Shown one piece after another: positions 16,981 through 25,119 of a stretch of 64,000 nucleotides of DNA. The stretch is from contig NZ_MDEN01000054.1 of NCBI RefSeq assembly GCF_001705435.1, positions 1-64,000 of the forward strand. Direction: 5' to 3'. The stretch is from Pseudomonas graminis (lineage in GTDB: Bacteria > Pseudomonadota > Gammaproteobacteria > Pseudomonadales > Pseudomonadaceae). Each line of letters starts with the position of its first letter. The stretch's first letter is position 1. The position numbers and the translations under genes are program-made. The notes under the pieces are model-generated. The model made no database searches. It was not told where the DNA came from and was given only the letters and a program-made list of their open reading frames with translations.

Positions 16981-17238
16981 CTAACTGGCAGGTTCATTTC
17001 TGTAAAGCGCAATGCAGTAAATCAATTGCGCCTTTTTTCGCTCATCTAACGCTTTGAGCACCATCACTGCTTGCTCCTGGCTAAGCTCTGTTACGCCCGG
17101 GGGTACGTCTGATTTTGTCGTCCAGCCCATCGCGGCAAGCACGTTTGTTTCGAGTGCTTGTGGTACCACCTTCTCGTACTGAAGCGAGTTGTCCGGGTCC
17201 GGCTCAGGGTAAAAGCCCTGTATCAGCATGAATGCCAT
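16981..17238 (-). CDS. Putative second bacteriocin immunity protein
   Basis: An 85-residue acidic protein starting MAFMLIQGFYPEPDP. A longer TTG-initiated form from 17256 is possible; the ATG at 17238 is chosen because it aligns with the neighbouring protein. Both proteins share a pattern of GF, an acidic stretch, SL then F/Y-E, a V-x-A-(L/M)-G segment, and L-(T/S)-x-EQ, suggesting paralogy. It lies 58 bases after the first immunity-like gene on the same strand. It may be a duplicate immunity for a related toxin or an orphan from an earlier toxin. Family not recognised with certainty. Confidence 0.6.
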   Translation of the reverse strand: MAFMLIQGFYPEPDPDNSLQYEKVVPQALETNVLAAMGWTTKSDVPPGVTELSQEQAVMVLKALDERKKAQLIYCIALYRNEPAS

Positions 17239-17296
17239 ATGAGGTGACTTCACCAATCATTAAGTTATCCAGAGGGTGGTTGGCCCCGTGCTGTGC

Positions 17297-17536
17297 TCAC
17301 GCTACGACGCCTATCAGGAGCTTCAGATCGGTCGGAAGTTGGCGTCCCGTGATTGAAGACAGCATTGTGACCTGCTCGTTTGTCAGCGGCCAGTCACCTT
17401 CCGCCATCGCGTTTAGGCTTGCATGGCCGAGCCGCGCTACGATTTCGTCATTCAACGACGGATCTATCTTCATTTCAAATTTCAGCGAGTCGTCTTCGGT
17501 GCTGTCGAGCAAAAATCCAAATATATAGAGGAACAT
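17297..17536 (-). CDS. Putative immunity protein for the colicin E3-like toxin
   Basis: A 79-residue acidic protein starting MFLYIFGFLLDSTEDDSLKF. Its start is only 7 bases after the toxin stop, preceded by GTGAGAG as ribosome site, the standard position for a nuclease-bacteriocin immunity gene. It would bind and block the C-terminal ribonuclease domain of the upstream protein. It does not obviously resemble the E3/cloacin immunity sequence, so the assignment rests on position, size and charge. A paralogue-like gene follows at 16981. Confidence 0.68.
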   Translation of the reverse strand: MFLYIFGFLLDSTEDDSLKFEMKIDPSLNDEIVARLGHASLNAMAEGDWPLTNEQVTMLSSITGRQLPTDLKLLIGVVA

Positions 17537-17543
17537 AGAACTC

Positions 17544-18746
17544 TCACTTTTCAATTTTACGGCCGGGCTTGGCCGGCTTGGTTCGCTCGCCGGTCTGAGG
17601 ATCAAACTCCCCCAAGTGCTTGCCTTGTTTGTCATACATTTCGACAGTCCCGTGCTGACTATCCCACTCAAATATTCGGCCTTTGGGATCTTTCCAGCGT
17701 CGTCGCTTCGCTCCACCACCCTGGACCATTGTTTTACTGTCTGCTTTCTTGGCGTCTGGAAAGCCTGGGAGGTCCAGCGGAGGCGGATGATACCCATGAT
17801 CCCCATTAAACGGCCTTGCATACACCACATACATCGACCTCAGCCCCGAGTCAGCGGGGAAGACGAGGATGCAGTCTTCAGCAGTGATGTCGTCGCCTGG
17901 GAGTCCTTCGAGCTGGCTGTCGGTGTCGTCGGGGATCGGGTGGACGAGGATGGTGCCTAAGCGCGCGTCGCTGTTTTCAGGGTAGACCAGCGGTTCCAGC
18001 GTCCCGTGTCGGCCCCGGCGGGGCGTCATGAGAATGGTTACGCCGCTGAGATGGGCTTCCATCGCACTTTTGTCGGCGTTCCAGCGGGCTTGCACGGTGC
18101 GGACCGAGTCATCGCCGGATGACTTGGAATGGATGCCGTAGATCTGTAACTCGCCTTCTGCATCACGGCGCAACTGGAAACGCACCCGCGTTGTCGCTTG
18201 GGCCAGGTTGCGCAATTCGTCATCGGTGTAGAGCGTGCCGTCGCCCATCTTCGCCGGGAGCATGCCTACGATGAACAGACTCGCCGGGCCGCCGGCTCCT
18301 CGAAGCAGCCACGTGTGGCTGCGCTGCATGATGCCGCCGCCGGCCATGCGGCCCAATCCCATGTCTGCGCCGAGTGCGGCGGCAATAGCGTCGGAGGCGG
18401 AGGGCAGGAGCATGGCGCCCGCCATCATGATCGCGCCGAAGTTGGAGGCGGGTTCTACCTCAGTGCCGGCGTCAGTGCTGCACCATTCCCCGGTACAGGA
18501 TTTGGCGAAGACCTTGTCGGTGCGCTCCTTCGGGGCCGGCCAGCGCTCTGGCATCGGAGTGGGCACCCGCACGGGTTCGGGAGGCGAGTTCCATGCGGCC
18601 CACGACGCACCTCCGTTGGGAAGCCCTTTGAAAATCGAGTCGTCCCCAAAGGGATCTTTTTTGTCGTCCTTGAACATGACCTTGTTGATGCCTGCCAATT
18701 TGAGGCGGCGGAGGATGCGGTCGGGTCGACGGGTGGTCAACGGCAC
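17544..18746 (-). CDS. S-type pyocin / colicin E3-type ribonuclease toxin
   Basis: A 400-residue protein from a GTG start. The C-terminal about 50 residues match the cytotoxic rRNase domain of colicin E3: RRRWKDPKGRIFEWDSQHG with Asp362, His365 and Glu369 in DSQHGTVE, then LGEFDPQTGERTKPAKPGR with Arg396. These correspond to the E3 catalytic set that cleaves 16S rRNA. The middle (about 190-310) ends with LVFPADSGLRSMYVVYARP, typical of S-type pyocin translocation domains. It is short for a bacteriocin and lacks an obvious receptor-binding N-terminus, and no LexA box is visible upstream, so delivery by a type VI system or another route is possible. ATG at 18677 is an alternative start; a frameshifted start at 18828 is also plausible. 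Confidence 0.85.
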   Translation of the reverse strand: MPLTTRRPDRILRRLKLAGINKVMFKDDKKDPFGDDSIFKGLPNGGASWAAWNSPPEPVRVPTPMPERWPAPKERTDKVFAKSCTGEWCSTDAGTEVEPASNFGAIMMAGAMLLPSASDAIAAALGADMGLGRMAGGGIMQRSHTWLLRGAGGPASLFIVGMLPAKMGDGTLYTDDELRNLAQATTRVRFQLRRDAEGELQIYGIHSKSSGDDSVRTVQARWNADKSAMEAHLSGVTILMTPRRGRHGTLEPLVYPENSDARLGTILVHPIPDDTDSQLEGLPGDDITAEDCILVFPADSGLRSMYVVYARPFNGDHGYHPPPLDLPGFPDAKKADSKTMVQGGGAKRRRWKDPKGRIFEWDSQHGTVEMYDKQGKHLGEFDPQTGERTKPAKPGRKIEK

Positions 18747-18828
18747 GGGGGTTACGGGGTGTTGCGGGGCGGACAGTTTCCGCTGTGAGTGGTGCTAGCT
18801 TTCCCAGAGAAGGTGTCGTGTTGAACAT
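18747..18828 (-). pseudogene. Possible frameshifted 5' end of the toxin gene
   Basis: Upstream of the GTG start, a different frame opens with ATG at 18828 and reads MFNTTPSLGKLAPLTAETVR then PATPRNP. Removing one base from the G5 run at 18747-18751 would join this to VPLTTRRPDR of the toxin, giving a smooth N-terminus. In the toxin's own frame a TAG stop lies a short way upstream with no ATG. Either the gene has a +1 slip (mutation, phase variation or base-call error), or it truly begins at 18746 or 18677. Confidence 0.5.
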
Positions 18829-18857
18829 CACATAATTGTTGGCGACTGGAATGGCGT

Positions 18858-18924
18858 CTTCCCGGCTAAAGCCGGTCCCACTAAAAGCATGCGCTGTGTC
18901 AGTGGGACCGGCTTTAGCCGGGAA
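18858..18924. repeat. REP pair (REPIN-like) upstream of the toxin gene
   Basis: A reverse REP (18858-18881) and a forward REP (18902-18924) face each other across a spacer containing TAAAAGCATGCGCTGTGTC. The same spacer begins the long repeats B and C, so they may have been assembled around such REP units. The pair lies directly upstream of the toxin start and may affect mRNA structure. Confidence 0.85.
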
Positions 18925-18950
18925 GACGTCAGGTGCCACACTAACGGACC

Positions 18951-18997
18951 GGGGACAGATTAATTTACGGTGAAGCGTTGTAAATAAATCAGTCCCC
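18951..18997 (+). repeat. 47-bp palindromic element, right side of the bacteriocin cassette
   Basis: Arms GGGGACAGATTAATTTAC and GTAAATAAATCAGTCCCC form an imperfect inverted repeat around a centre GGTGAAGCGTT. An apparently identical 47-bp copy is at 53018-53064 and an inverted degenerate copy at 16928-16969. The size and terminal palindromes suggest a small non-autonomous, possibly REP-transposase-mobilised element. Confidence 0.88.
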
Positions 18998-19006
18998 TAT
19001 AAGCGC

Positions 19007-19384
19007 TAAAAGCATGCGCTGTGTCAGTGGGACCGGCGGCGATCCTCGTAAGACCGGCTTCAGCCGGGAAGCCCTTGATCTGCTTTTGATCTGCTTTTGA
19101 TCTTCATACGCAAATAGCCCAGACGACACCAATCGCGACTTTGGTGCAGGCCGAACGTAGACGACGCGCAGTGGGCCGAGCCGCATGGATGCGGCGAGAG
19201 CGCCGTTGCGGACATGGATGTCCGTTCGGCGCGGGCCCACGGAGCGTCGTCGAAGTGAGGGAACCCGACGAAGTCGGGCCAAACCGAGAGCAGGCACCCT
19301 TGGTTACTTGGGGTGCTTTTCCAAGTAACTCGCCGAAGGCGAAACAGTCTGCCCCTAGGCAGACGCTTGTGATCTTGACCTGGC
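19007..19384 (+). repeat. Long direct repeat, copy C (378 bp)
   Basis: Matches copy B at 16551-16916, with an extra 11-bp GCTTTTGATCT unit and a few substitutions. It includes a REP at 19049-19071 and the two terminal hairpins described for copy A. It occupies most of the gap between the bacteriocin cassette and the 2-hydroxyacid dehydrogenase stop. No gene is supported. Confidence 0.9.
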
Positions 19385-19404
19385 TTGTGATCTGAAAACG
19401 GGAC

Positions 19405-20331
19405 TCAATAACCCCGATTTCGATCAATCTCACCAACCATCCGCTCCCCACGCTCAAACCGCCGAATGTTCTCCAGCAACACCCCAAACGCACTCGCCGG
19501 CTGCGTCATCGCCGCCACATGCGGCGTTAACACCACCTGCGGATGCTCCCAAAATGGATGATCAGCCGCTGCCGGCTCCACCTGCAAGACATCCAGCACA
19601 GCGCCCCCCAACTGCCCACTCTCCAGCGCCTCCAGCAAATCCTCCTCAACAAGATGCCCGCCGCGCCCCATATTGATCAGCCCTGCACCCCGTGGCAGCA
19701 ACGCAAACAGATTCCGGTCCAGAATCCCCTCCGTCTGCTCCGTCAACGGCAGTACGCACAGCAAAATATCGCACTGCCCCAAAAATGCCGACAACTGCGC
19801 CTGACCCGCAAAACAGTCCACCCCCTCAATTTCATGGACACTGCGCGCCCAACCCGACAAGGCAAACCCGAACGGCGCCAGCGTCGCCAGAATCTGCTGC
19901 GCCTGGGTGCCCAACCCCATCACCCCCACGCGCCGTTTCTCCGCCGGTTGCAACAGATGGGCCTGCCAACAGCGTGCCGCCTGCTGCTCGCGATACCGCA
20001 GCATATCCCGATGCAGACTCAACACCGCCCACGTCGCGTATTCACACATCCCCCGCGTGATGCCCGGATCCAGCAGCCGTACCACCGGCAGATCCGCCGG
20101 CAAGCGCGACAGATCCAGCTGATCAACCCCGGCCGACAGCGCGAACAGCACCTTCAGATTCGGCAGCAACTGCGTCAGGTCATCCGGCGCCTGCCAGGCC
20201 GCCAGGTACTCGACCTCTTCGGGATTGCCGATGTCCGGCCAGGCGCGCCATTCGATGTCCGGTGCATGTTCGGCGAAGAGTCTCTGCCAGTGTGGCGCGC
20301 GCGCGGGGTCGGCTTTGTAGAGCAAGGCCAT
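19405..20331 (-). CDS. 2-hydroxyacid dehydrogenase, glyoxylate/hydroxypyruvate reductase A type
   Basis: A 308-residue D-isomer-specific 2-hydroxyacid dehydrogenase. The NAD(P) Rossmann motif GVMGLGTQAQQILATLAPFG is near residue 137. Catalytic landmarks are CVLPLTEQTEGIL, INMGRGGHLVEEDLLEAL and the His in LTPHVAAMTQP. It would reduce glyoxylate or hydroxypyruvate with NADPH in the cytoplasm. A CAGGAG ribosome site precedes the ATG. It is divergent from the aminotransferase gene across 215 bases. Confidence 0.9.
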   Translation of the reverse strand: MALLYKADPARAPHWQRLFAEHAPDIEWRAWPDIGNPEEVEYLAAWQAPDDLTQLLPNLKVLFALSAGVDQLDLSRLPADLPVVRLLDPGITRGMCEYATWAVLSLHRDMLRYREQQAARCWQAHLLQPAEKRRVGVMGLGTQAQQILATLAPFGFALSGWARSVHEIEGVDCFAGQAQLSAFLGQCDILLCVLPLTEQTEGILDRNLFALLPRGAGLINMGRGGHLVEEDLLEALESGQLGGAVLDVLQVEPAAADHPFWEHPQVVLTPHVAAMTQPASAFGVLLENIRRFERGERMVGEIDRNRGY

Positions 20332-20546
20332 GGGCTTCTCCTGCTAAAGGGAGGCTGAAGGGAAGGGGTAGGGAGCTAGCCCACATCATCCTCCAAGCCC
20401 GGCGCAGGATCTGTTGAAAGGCGGGGCCAAAACAGTCGATCCGAATTTCTCACGGGCCAAGTTCGGCTAAGTGCGTTGCCCGCACGCCGTAACCTGATCA
20501 GCATCGCAACCGCCTCCGGGTTGCCCGACTCACGATGGGAAATGCC

Positions 20547-21851
20547 ATGAACAGCAAAGTCGACGAAACCCCTCATTTGCTCCGTCAGCGCGAGCAATTC
20601 GTGCCCCGTGGTCTGGTCACTGCGCACCCGCTGGTGATCGACCGCGCCCAGGGCACCGAATTGTGGGACGTGGACGGCAAGCGCTACCTGGATTTCGTCG
20701 GCGGCATCGGCGTGCTCAACATCGGCCATAACCACCCGAAAGTGGTCGCCGCCGTGCAGGCGCAACTGCAGAAAGTCTCCCACGCCTGCTTTCAGGTGGC
20801 GGCCTACACGCCTTACCTCGACCTGGCGCAGCGCCTCTGTGAAATGATCGGCGGAAAGGAAGCCTACAAGGCCGCGTTTTTCACCTCCGGCGCTGAAGCG
20901 GTGGAGAACGCCGTGAAGATCGCCCGTGCCCACACCAACCGTTCGGCAGTCATCGCCTTCCGTGGCGGCTTCCATGGACGCACCTTGCTCGGCACCACGC
21001 TCACCGGCATGAGCCAACCCTACAAACAGAACTTCGGGCCGTTTGCGCCGGAGGTGTTCCATACGCCGTACCCGAACGCGTATCGCGGTGTCAGCAGTGT
21101 TGACGCAATCACCGCGCTGAATGAATTGCTCGCCACCCAAGTGGCACCGGACCGAGTGGCTGCGATTCTGATCGAACCGGTGCAGGGCGACGGCGGTTTC
21201 CTCACCGCGCCGCCGGAGTTTCTCCAGGCCCTGCGCGCGTTGGCCGACAAGCACGGCATCGTGTTGATCCTCGACGAAATCCAGACCGGCTTTGGCCGTA
21301 CCGGCACCTGGTTCGGCTACCAGCACTCTGGCATCCAGCCTGATCTGGTCACCGTCGCCAAAAGCCTCGCCGGTGGCTTGCCGTTGTCCGGCGTGGTCGG
21401 CAAGGCGCACATCATGGACGCGCCGCTGCCCGGCGGCCTCGGCGGTACCTACGGCGGCAACGCCCTGGCGTGCGCGGCGGGGCTGGCGGTGATCGATGCG
21501 TTTGAGGAAGAACACCTGCTGGCGCGCAGCCAACTCCTGGGCGAACGCCTGCGCCGGGGCCTGATCGGTCTGCAGGCGCGTTACCCGCGCATCGGCGACG
21601 TGCGCGGCACCGGTTTCATGCTGGCGATCGAACTGATCAAGGATGACGCGGCGCGTACCCCGGATGCCGACCTCAACTCACGGGTGATCGACGAAGCCCG
21701 CGCCGGTGGCTTGCTGGTCATCAAATGCGGCGTTTACCGCAACGTGCTGCGCTTCCTCGCGCCGTTGGTGACGACAGAAGCCCAGGTCGACGAAGCCGTG
21801 CAGATCCTCGACGCCGCCTTGGCACGGGTCTTGAACTCGAATGTGAAGTGA
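20547..21851 (+). CDS. gabT: Class III aminotransferase, 4-aminobutyrate aminotransferase (GabT)-like
   Basis: A 434-residue PLP-dependent omega-aminotransferase. The PLP-binding lysine is Lys272 in [17 protein letters not shown]. Other landmarks are [26 protein letters not shown] and [14 protein letters not shown], whose Asp contacts the PLP ring. Such enzymes convert GABA and 2-oxoglutarate to succinic semialdehyde and glutamate. The product is the natural substrate of the GabD-like enzyme at 13772, so the two may work in one pathway although separated by the bacteriocin island. Start chosen at the ATG 12 bases inside the longest frame. Symbol assigned by family only. Confidence 0.88.
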   Translation: MNSKVDETPHLLRQREQFVPRGLVTAHPLVIDRAQGTELWDVDGKRYLDFVGGIGVLNIGHNHPKVVAAVQAQLQKVSHACFQVAAYTPYLDLAQRLCEMIGGKEAYKAAFFTSGAEAVENAVKIARAHTNRSAVIAFRGGFHGRTLLGTTLTGMSQPYKQNFGPFAPEVFHTPYPNAYRGVSSVDAITALNELLATQVAPDRVAAILIEPVQGDGGFLTAPPEFLQALRALADKHGIVLILDEIQTGFGRTGTWFGYQHSGIQPDLVTVAKSLAGGLPLSGVVGKAHIMDAPLPGGLGGTYGGNALACAAGLAVIDAFEEEHLLARSQLLGERLRRGLIGLQARYPRIGDVRGTGFMLAIELIKDDAARTPDADLNSRVIDEARAGGLLVIKCGVYRNVLRFLAPLVTTEAQVDEAVQILDAALARVLNSNVK

Positions 21852-21897
21852 CGCTTTGCCCGCAACGGGCCAGATGCATCCAGGAGGTTCGATCCAC

Positions 21898-22557
21898 ATG
21901 GGGCTGACAGAATTGGGGCTGACTGAATACAGAGCGTTGCTGATCGATTGCGATGAAGTGCTGGTGGATCGCGATTCCGGCGTCTGGGCAGCGCTGCAAC
22001 CGCTGCTCGACAGCCGCGGCGGGCAACCGGCCAGGGACGAAGTGCTGGCCGAATTCAACGCGGTCGTCGCCAGCCTGTATCCGCGCTTCGCCGAGCTGGG
22101 TTTCAGCGGCATGCTGTGTTTCGCCCATCGCCAACTGGCGGAAAAGTGGGGCCTGCACGCCAGTTGGGAGGAGGGCATGAGCTTCGCCCGTTCGGCGGGT
22201 AACTGGTCGCTGTTCGAAGACGCGCCCGGGGCGATGCTGTACCTGCGCAAATTCTATCGATTGCTGGTGCGCGGCGACCGCGATGCCGAGGATCGCGGCG
22301 TGCTCTGTGAGCGGCTGGGAATTGCACCGGAAGATTTCATTTCCCTGGCCGAAGGTCCGCAATGGCTCACGGATCAGGGTGATCAGGTGCAACCGGTCCT
22401 GCACGTGACCCGGCCATCGGTCGACCCTTACGCCGCGTTGGACCGCTGCCTGATCGGCCGCCACCGGGCACGTCAGCCTTCCCCCTGCGCGGCGGAGTAC
22501 TGCATCAACAGCATGGCCGACCTGGTGGCGCAGCATCAGCTGTCTTTACGGCGCTGA
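21898..22557 (+). CDS. HAD-like hydrolase
   Basis: A 219-residue protein starting MGLTELGLTEYRALLIDCDE, with a CAGGAGG ribosome site 10 bases before the ATG. LLIDCDEVLVDRDSG resembles HAD motif I (D-x-D). A cap-like helical insert follows and a short RPSVDPYAALDRCL segment lies near the C-terminus. Motifs II and III are not clear. It starts 46 bases after the aminotransferase stop and is probably co-transcribed. Substrate unknown. Confidence 0.72.
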   Translation: MGLTELGLTEYRALLIDCDEVLVDRDSGVWAALQPLLDSRGGQPARDEVLAEFNAVVASLYPRFAELGFSGMLCFAHRQLAEKWGLHASWEEGMSFARSAGNWSLFEDAPGAMLYLRKFYRLLVRGDRDAEDRGVLCERLGIAPEDFISLAEGPQWLTDQGDQVQPVLHVTRPSVDPYAALDRCLIGRHRARQPSPCAAEYCINSMADLVAQHQLSLRR

Positions 22558-22601
22558 TTTTGCTAGAAGATTGTCTTACAACGGCAGTCAAGAGGTACGT
22601 G

Positions 22602-23090
22602 ATGGAAGGGCTCGTAAAACTGGATCGGATCGACATCAGCATCCTGGTCGAACTGCAAAAGGACGGCCGGATGACCAATGTCAGCCTCGCCGATGCCGTC
22701 GGCCTGTCCGCCAGCCCGTGCCTGCAACGGGTCAAGCGGCTGGAATCGGCGGGTTATATCTCCAGCTACAAAGCGCATCTGAACCTGGCCAAGATCACCG
22801 ACTCGGTCACCGTCTTCACCGAAATCACCCTTAGCGACCACAAGCGCGAAGACTTCGCCAAGTTCGAATCCAACATCCGCCTGGTGGACGAAGTCCTCGA
22901 ATGCCACCTGATCAGCGGCGGCTACGACTACCTGGTGCGCTTCATGACCCGCAGCATCCAGCACTACCAGGAAGTGGTGGAAAGCCTGCTCGACAAAAAC
23001 ATCGGGATTTCGAAGTACTTCAGCTACATCGTCATCAAGTCGCCGGTGCTGAAGGATGGAGTGCCGTTGCGCAAGTTGTTGCGTCATTGA
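22602..23090 (+). CDS. Lrp/AsnC-family transcriptional regulator
   Basis: A 162-residue regulator. The N-terminal helix-turn-helix covers LDRIDISILVELQKDGRMTN through LSASPCLQRVKRLESAGYI (about 6-55). The C-terminal RAM/AsnC ligand domain is about 70-155, ending in YIVIKSPVLKDG. Such proteins sense amino acids and control nearby amino-acid metabolism. It follows the aminotransferase and HAD genes by 44 bases, so it is the best local candidate to regulate them and perhaps the catabolic locus. The internal ATG at 22602 is preferred because the HTH starts directly after it. Confidence 0.92.
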   Translation: MEGLVKLDRIDISILVELQKDGRMTNVSLADAVGLSASPCLQRVKRLESAGYISSYKAHLNLAKITDSVTVFTEITLSDHKREDFAKFESNIRLVDEVLECHLISGGYDYLVRFMTRSIQHYQEVVESLLDKNIGISKYFSYIVIKSPVLKDGVPLRKLLRH

Positions 23091-23102
23091 ACGTTCTCTG
23101 AG

Positions 23103-23144
23103 CGGGGTTGCGGCCATTTCCTGACCCCGTTGTTTAGTTTTCTC
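23103..23144 (+). terminator. Weak candidate terminator after the Lrp-type gene
   Basis: CGGGGT (23103-23108) and ACCCCG (23124-23129) can pair across a 15-base loop and are followed by TTGTTTAGTTTTC. The stem is short and the loop large, so this is only a plausible intrinsic terminator. Confidence 0.35.
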
Positions 23145-23328
23145 AGACTTCCTTCGGAATCCCCCGGCAGCGCAACCCCGCCATCAAGGGCATTCTCTCG
23201 CGGATTAAACAACCGCTACCCCGCGATACTCCTGACTCGTTACTACCCCCCTCGGCACTGACTCGCCCCTGGACGCTCGCGCCCATGGAACGGCTCGTTG
23301 ACTGAACATGAAACTTAAAGCCGACTTA

Positions 23329-23357
23329 TTGACGCCATTCTAATGGCTCATTACTAT
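23329..23357 (+). promoter_or_regulatory. Sigma-70-type promoter for the CDI operon
   Basis: TTGACG (-35, 23329-23334) and TACTAT (-10, 23352-23357) are separated by exactly 17 bases, 44 bases upstream of the cdiB start. It is the best promoter match noticed in the window, in the 310-base gap after the Lrp-type gene; the rest of that gap shows nothing else beyond the candidate terminator. Confidence 0.65.
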
Positions 23358-23400
23358 CGCGCCGTTTATTGATATTACTGTGCTATTGCAAGGATGCTCC

Positions 23401-25098
23401 GTGGATTTCCCCTCACCTAGAGTTGGGCTTTTTTGCCTGCTCGTCTCCATTCCGCTCACTATCCTCGCGGCGCCGAACCCGGGTGATCAGGATTTGCTGC
23501 GCGACCGCCAGGAGCAACTGCTCAAGGATCAGCAGCGCCGCCTGGAAGACCTCAAGAGTCTGCCCGGCAAGCAACCCGCACCTGTCGCGCCGGCTACCCC
23601 TGTCGACACGCGCTGCTTCACCATCACGGCGATCGAGCTCAAAGGTGCCGCGTCGTTGTCCGATGCTGAGCGTCAGCACCTGACCCAGCCTTACCTGGGC
23701 ACGTGCATGGGCGTGTCCCAGCTCAACGAATTGCTCAAGACCATCACCAACCTGTACATCGCGAAAGGGCTGGTGACCAGCCGCGCCTACCTGCCGCAGC
23801 AAGATCTGTCCAAGGGGCAGCTGCAGGTGCTGGTGGTCGAAGGCCTGCTGGAAAAACTGCGCAGCGCTGCCGACGGCGGCCTGAGCAAGCGTGAACTGGC
23901 GATGACGTTTCCGGGGCGCGAAGGGCAGTTGGTCAACCTGCGCGAGATCGAGCAGATGGTCGATCAGCTCAATCGTCTGCCCTCCAATCAGGCGCAGATG
24001 GAGCTGACGCCGGGCCAGGAAGTCGGCGGCAGCGACGTGATGGTCAAGAACACGCCGCAAAAGCCGTGGTGCGTGAGCCTCTCGCGCAACAACGACGGCC
24101 AGCGCAGCACCGGCGAGCAACAGTGGAACACCGGGCTTGAGTGGGACAGCCCGCTGGGCCTCGCGGATCAGCTGAGCCTGCGCGGCGGTCACGACGCCAT
24201 GACCGATCGCCTGCACACCTCGCACAACACCGGGCTGGCCTACAACCTGCCGTGGGGCTGGTGGAATTTCAGTTACAGCTACAGCGAAAGCGAATACCGC
24301 TCACAGGCCCAGGCCAACGGCTTCGATTTCAAGCAGAACGGCGACAGCCAGACCCATCAGTTGCGCGCCGAGCGGGTCATCTACCGTGACGCCCTGAGCA
24401 AGACCTCCCTGAACCTCGGCGTCTCCAACCTGCGCAGCAACAACTACATCGAAGGCAGCCGGCTGGCCAGCAGCAACCGCATCAGCGAAGTGCAGTACGG
24501 CATCAACCACGGGCGCCGCGTGGGCTCGGCGTTTCTCAACCTTGACCTCGGCATGCAACAGGGCATCAGCGCGTTCGGCGCCCAGGACAACAACCACCCC
24601 GGGCCAGGCGAAGCGAATGCGCGCTATCGCAAATACACCGGCACCGTGAGCTACCTGCAGCCGTTCAAACTGTGGGACGAGAGCTTCACCTTCACCAGCC
24701 TCGCCACCGGGCAGCGCAGCGAAGATGTGCTGTTCAGCCCTCAGCGCATGAGCCTGGGCGGCTCATCCTCGGTGCGCGGCTATAAGGACCAACTCCTGGC
24801 CGGCGACAGCGGCGGCTACTGGCGCAACGAGCTGCGCCTGACCCGGCCCGTCACCCTCGACTGGCTGCGCCCGGCCTTCAGCGACTACGGCATTGCAGCG
24901 TCTTACGACCAGGGCGTGATCGCCAACGATCGCTACAACGACGACGCGCACGGGCGCCTGTCCAGCAACGCGTTCGAATGCTTTGCCCGCGGCCAGCACG
25001 TCGCCGCGACCGTCACTTTTGCTCACTCTCTGGAGCGCCCTGGCGGCCTGATCGAGCGCGAGTCGCCGATCTATTTCCGCATGGACTTTTTTCTCTAA
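23401..25098 (+). CDS. cdiB: CdiB: two-partner-secretion outer-membrane transporter (TpsB)
   Basis: A 565-residue protein. The GTG at 23401 has AAGGA six bases upstream and yields a signal peptide (MDFPSPRVGLFCLLVSIPLT, cleavage near LAA). A POTRA_2-type domain follows (about 60-150; FTITAIELKGAASL and QLQVLVVEG), then a 16-strand barrel with the conserved VRGYKD loop motif near residue 450 and the terminal aromatic strand YFRMDFFL. It exports and assembles the CdiA filament across the outer membrane. The cdiA frame opens almost directly after its stop. An upstream GTG at 23380 is less likely. Confidence 0.93.
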   Translation: MDFPSPRVGLFCLLVSIPLTILAAPNPGDQDLLRDRQEQLLKDQQRRLEDLKSLPGKQPAPVAPATPVDTRCFTITAIELKGAASLSDAERQHLTQPYLGTCMGVSQLNELLKTITNLYIAKGLVTSRAYLPQQDLSKGQLQVLVVEGLLEKLRSAADGGLSKRELAMTFPGREGQLVNLREIEQMVDQLNRLPSNQAQMELTPGQEVGGSDVMVKNTPQKPWCVSLSRNNDGQRSTGEQQWNTGLEWDSPLGLADQLSLRGGHDAMTDRLHTSHNTGLAYNLPWGWWNFSYSYSESEYRSQAQANGFDFKQNGDSQTHQLRAERVIYRDALSKTSLNLGVSNLRSNNYIEGSRLASSNRISEVQYGINHGRRVGSAFLNLDLGMQQGISAFGAQDNNHPGPGEANARYRKYTGTVSYLQPFKLWDESFTFTSLATGQRSEDVLFSPQRMSLGGSSSVRGYKDQLLAGDSGGYWRNELRLTRPVTLDWLRPAFSDYGIAASYDQGVIANDRYNDDAHGRLSSNAFECFARGQHVAATVTFAHSLERPGGLIERESPIYFRMDFFL

Positions 25099-25119
25099 CG
25101 TTTGACCGAGATACCTGAC

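Noticed and set aside
18747..18950. LexA or P-box control of the bacteriocin gene
   Set aside because: No CTG-N10-CAG or repeated P-box sequence was found in the region upstream of any candidate start; REP units occupy most of it.
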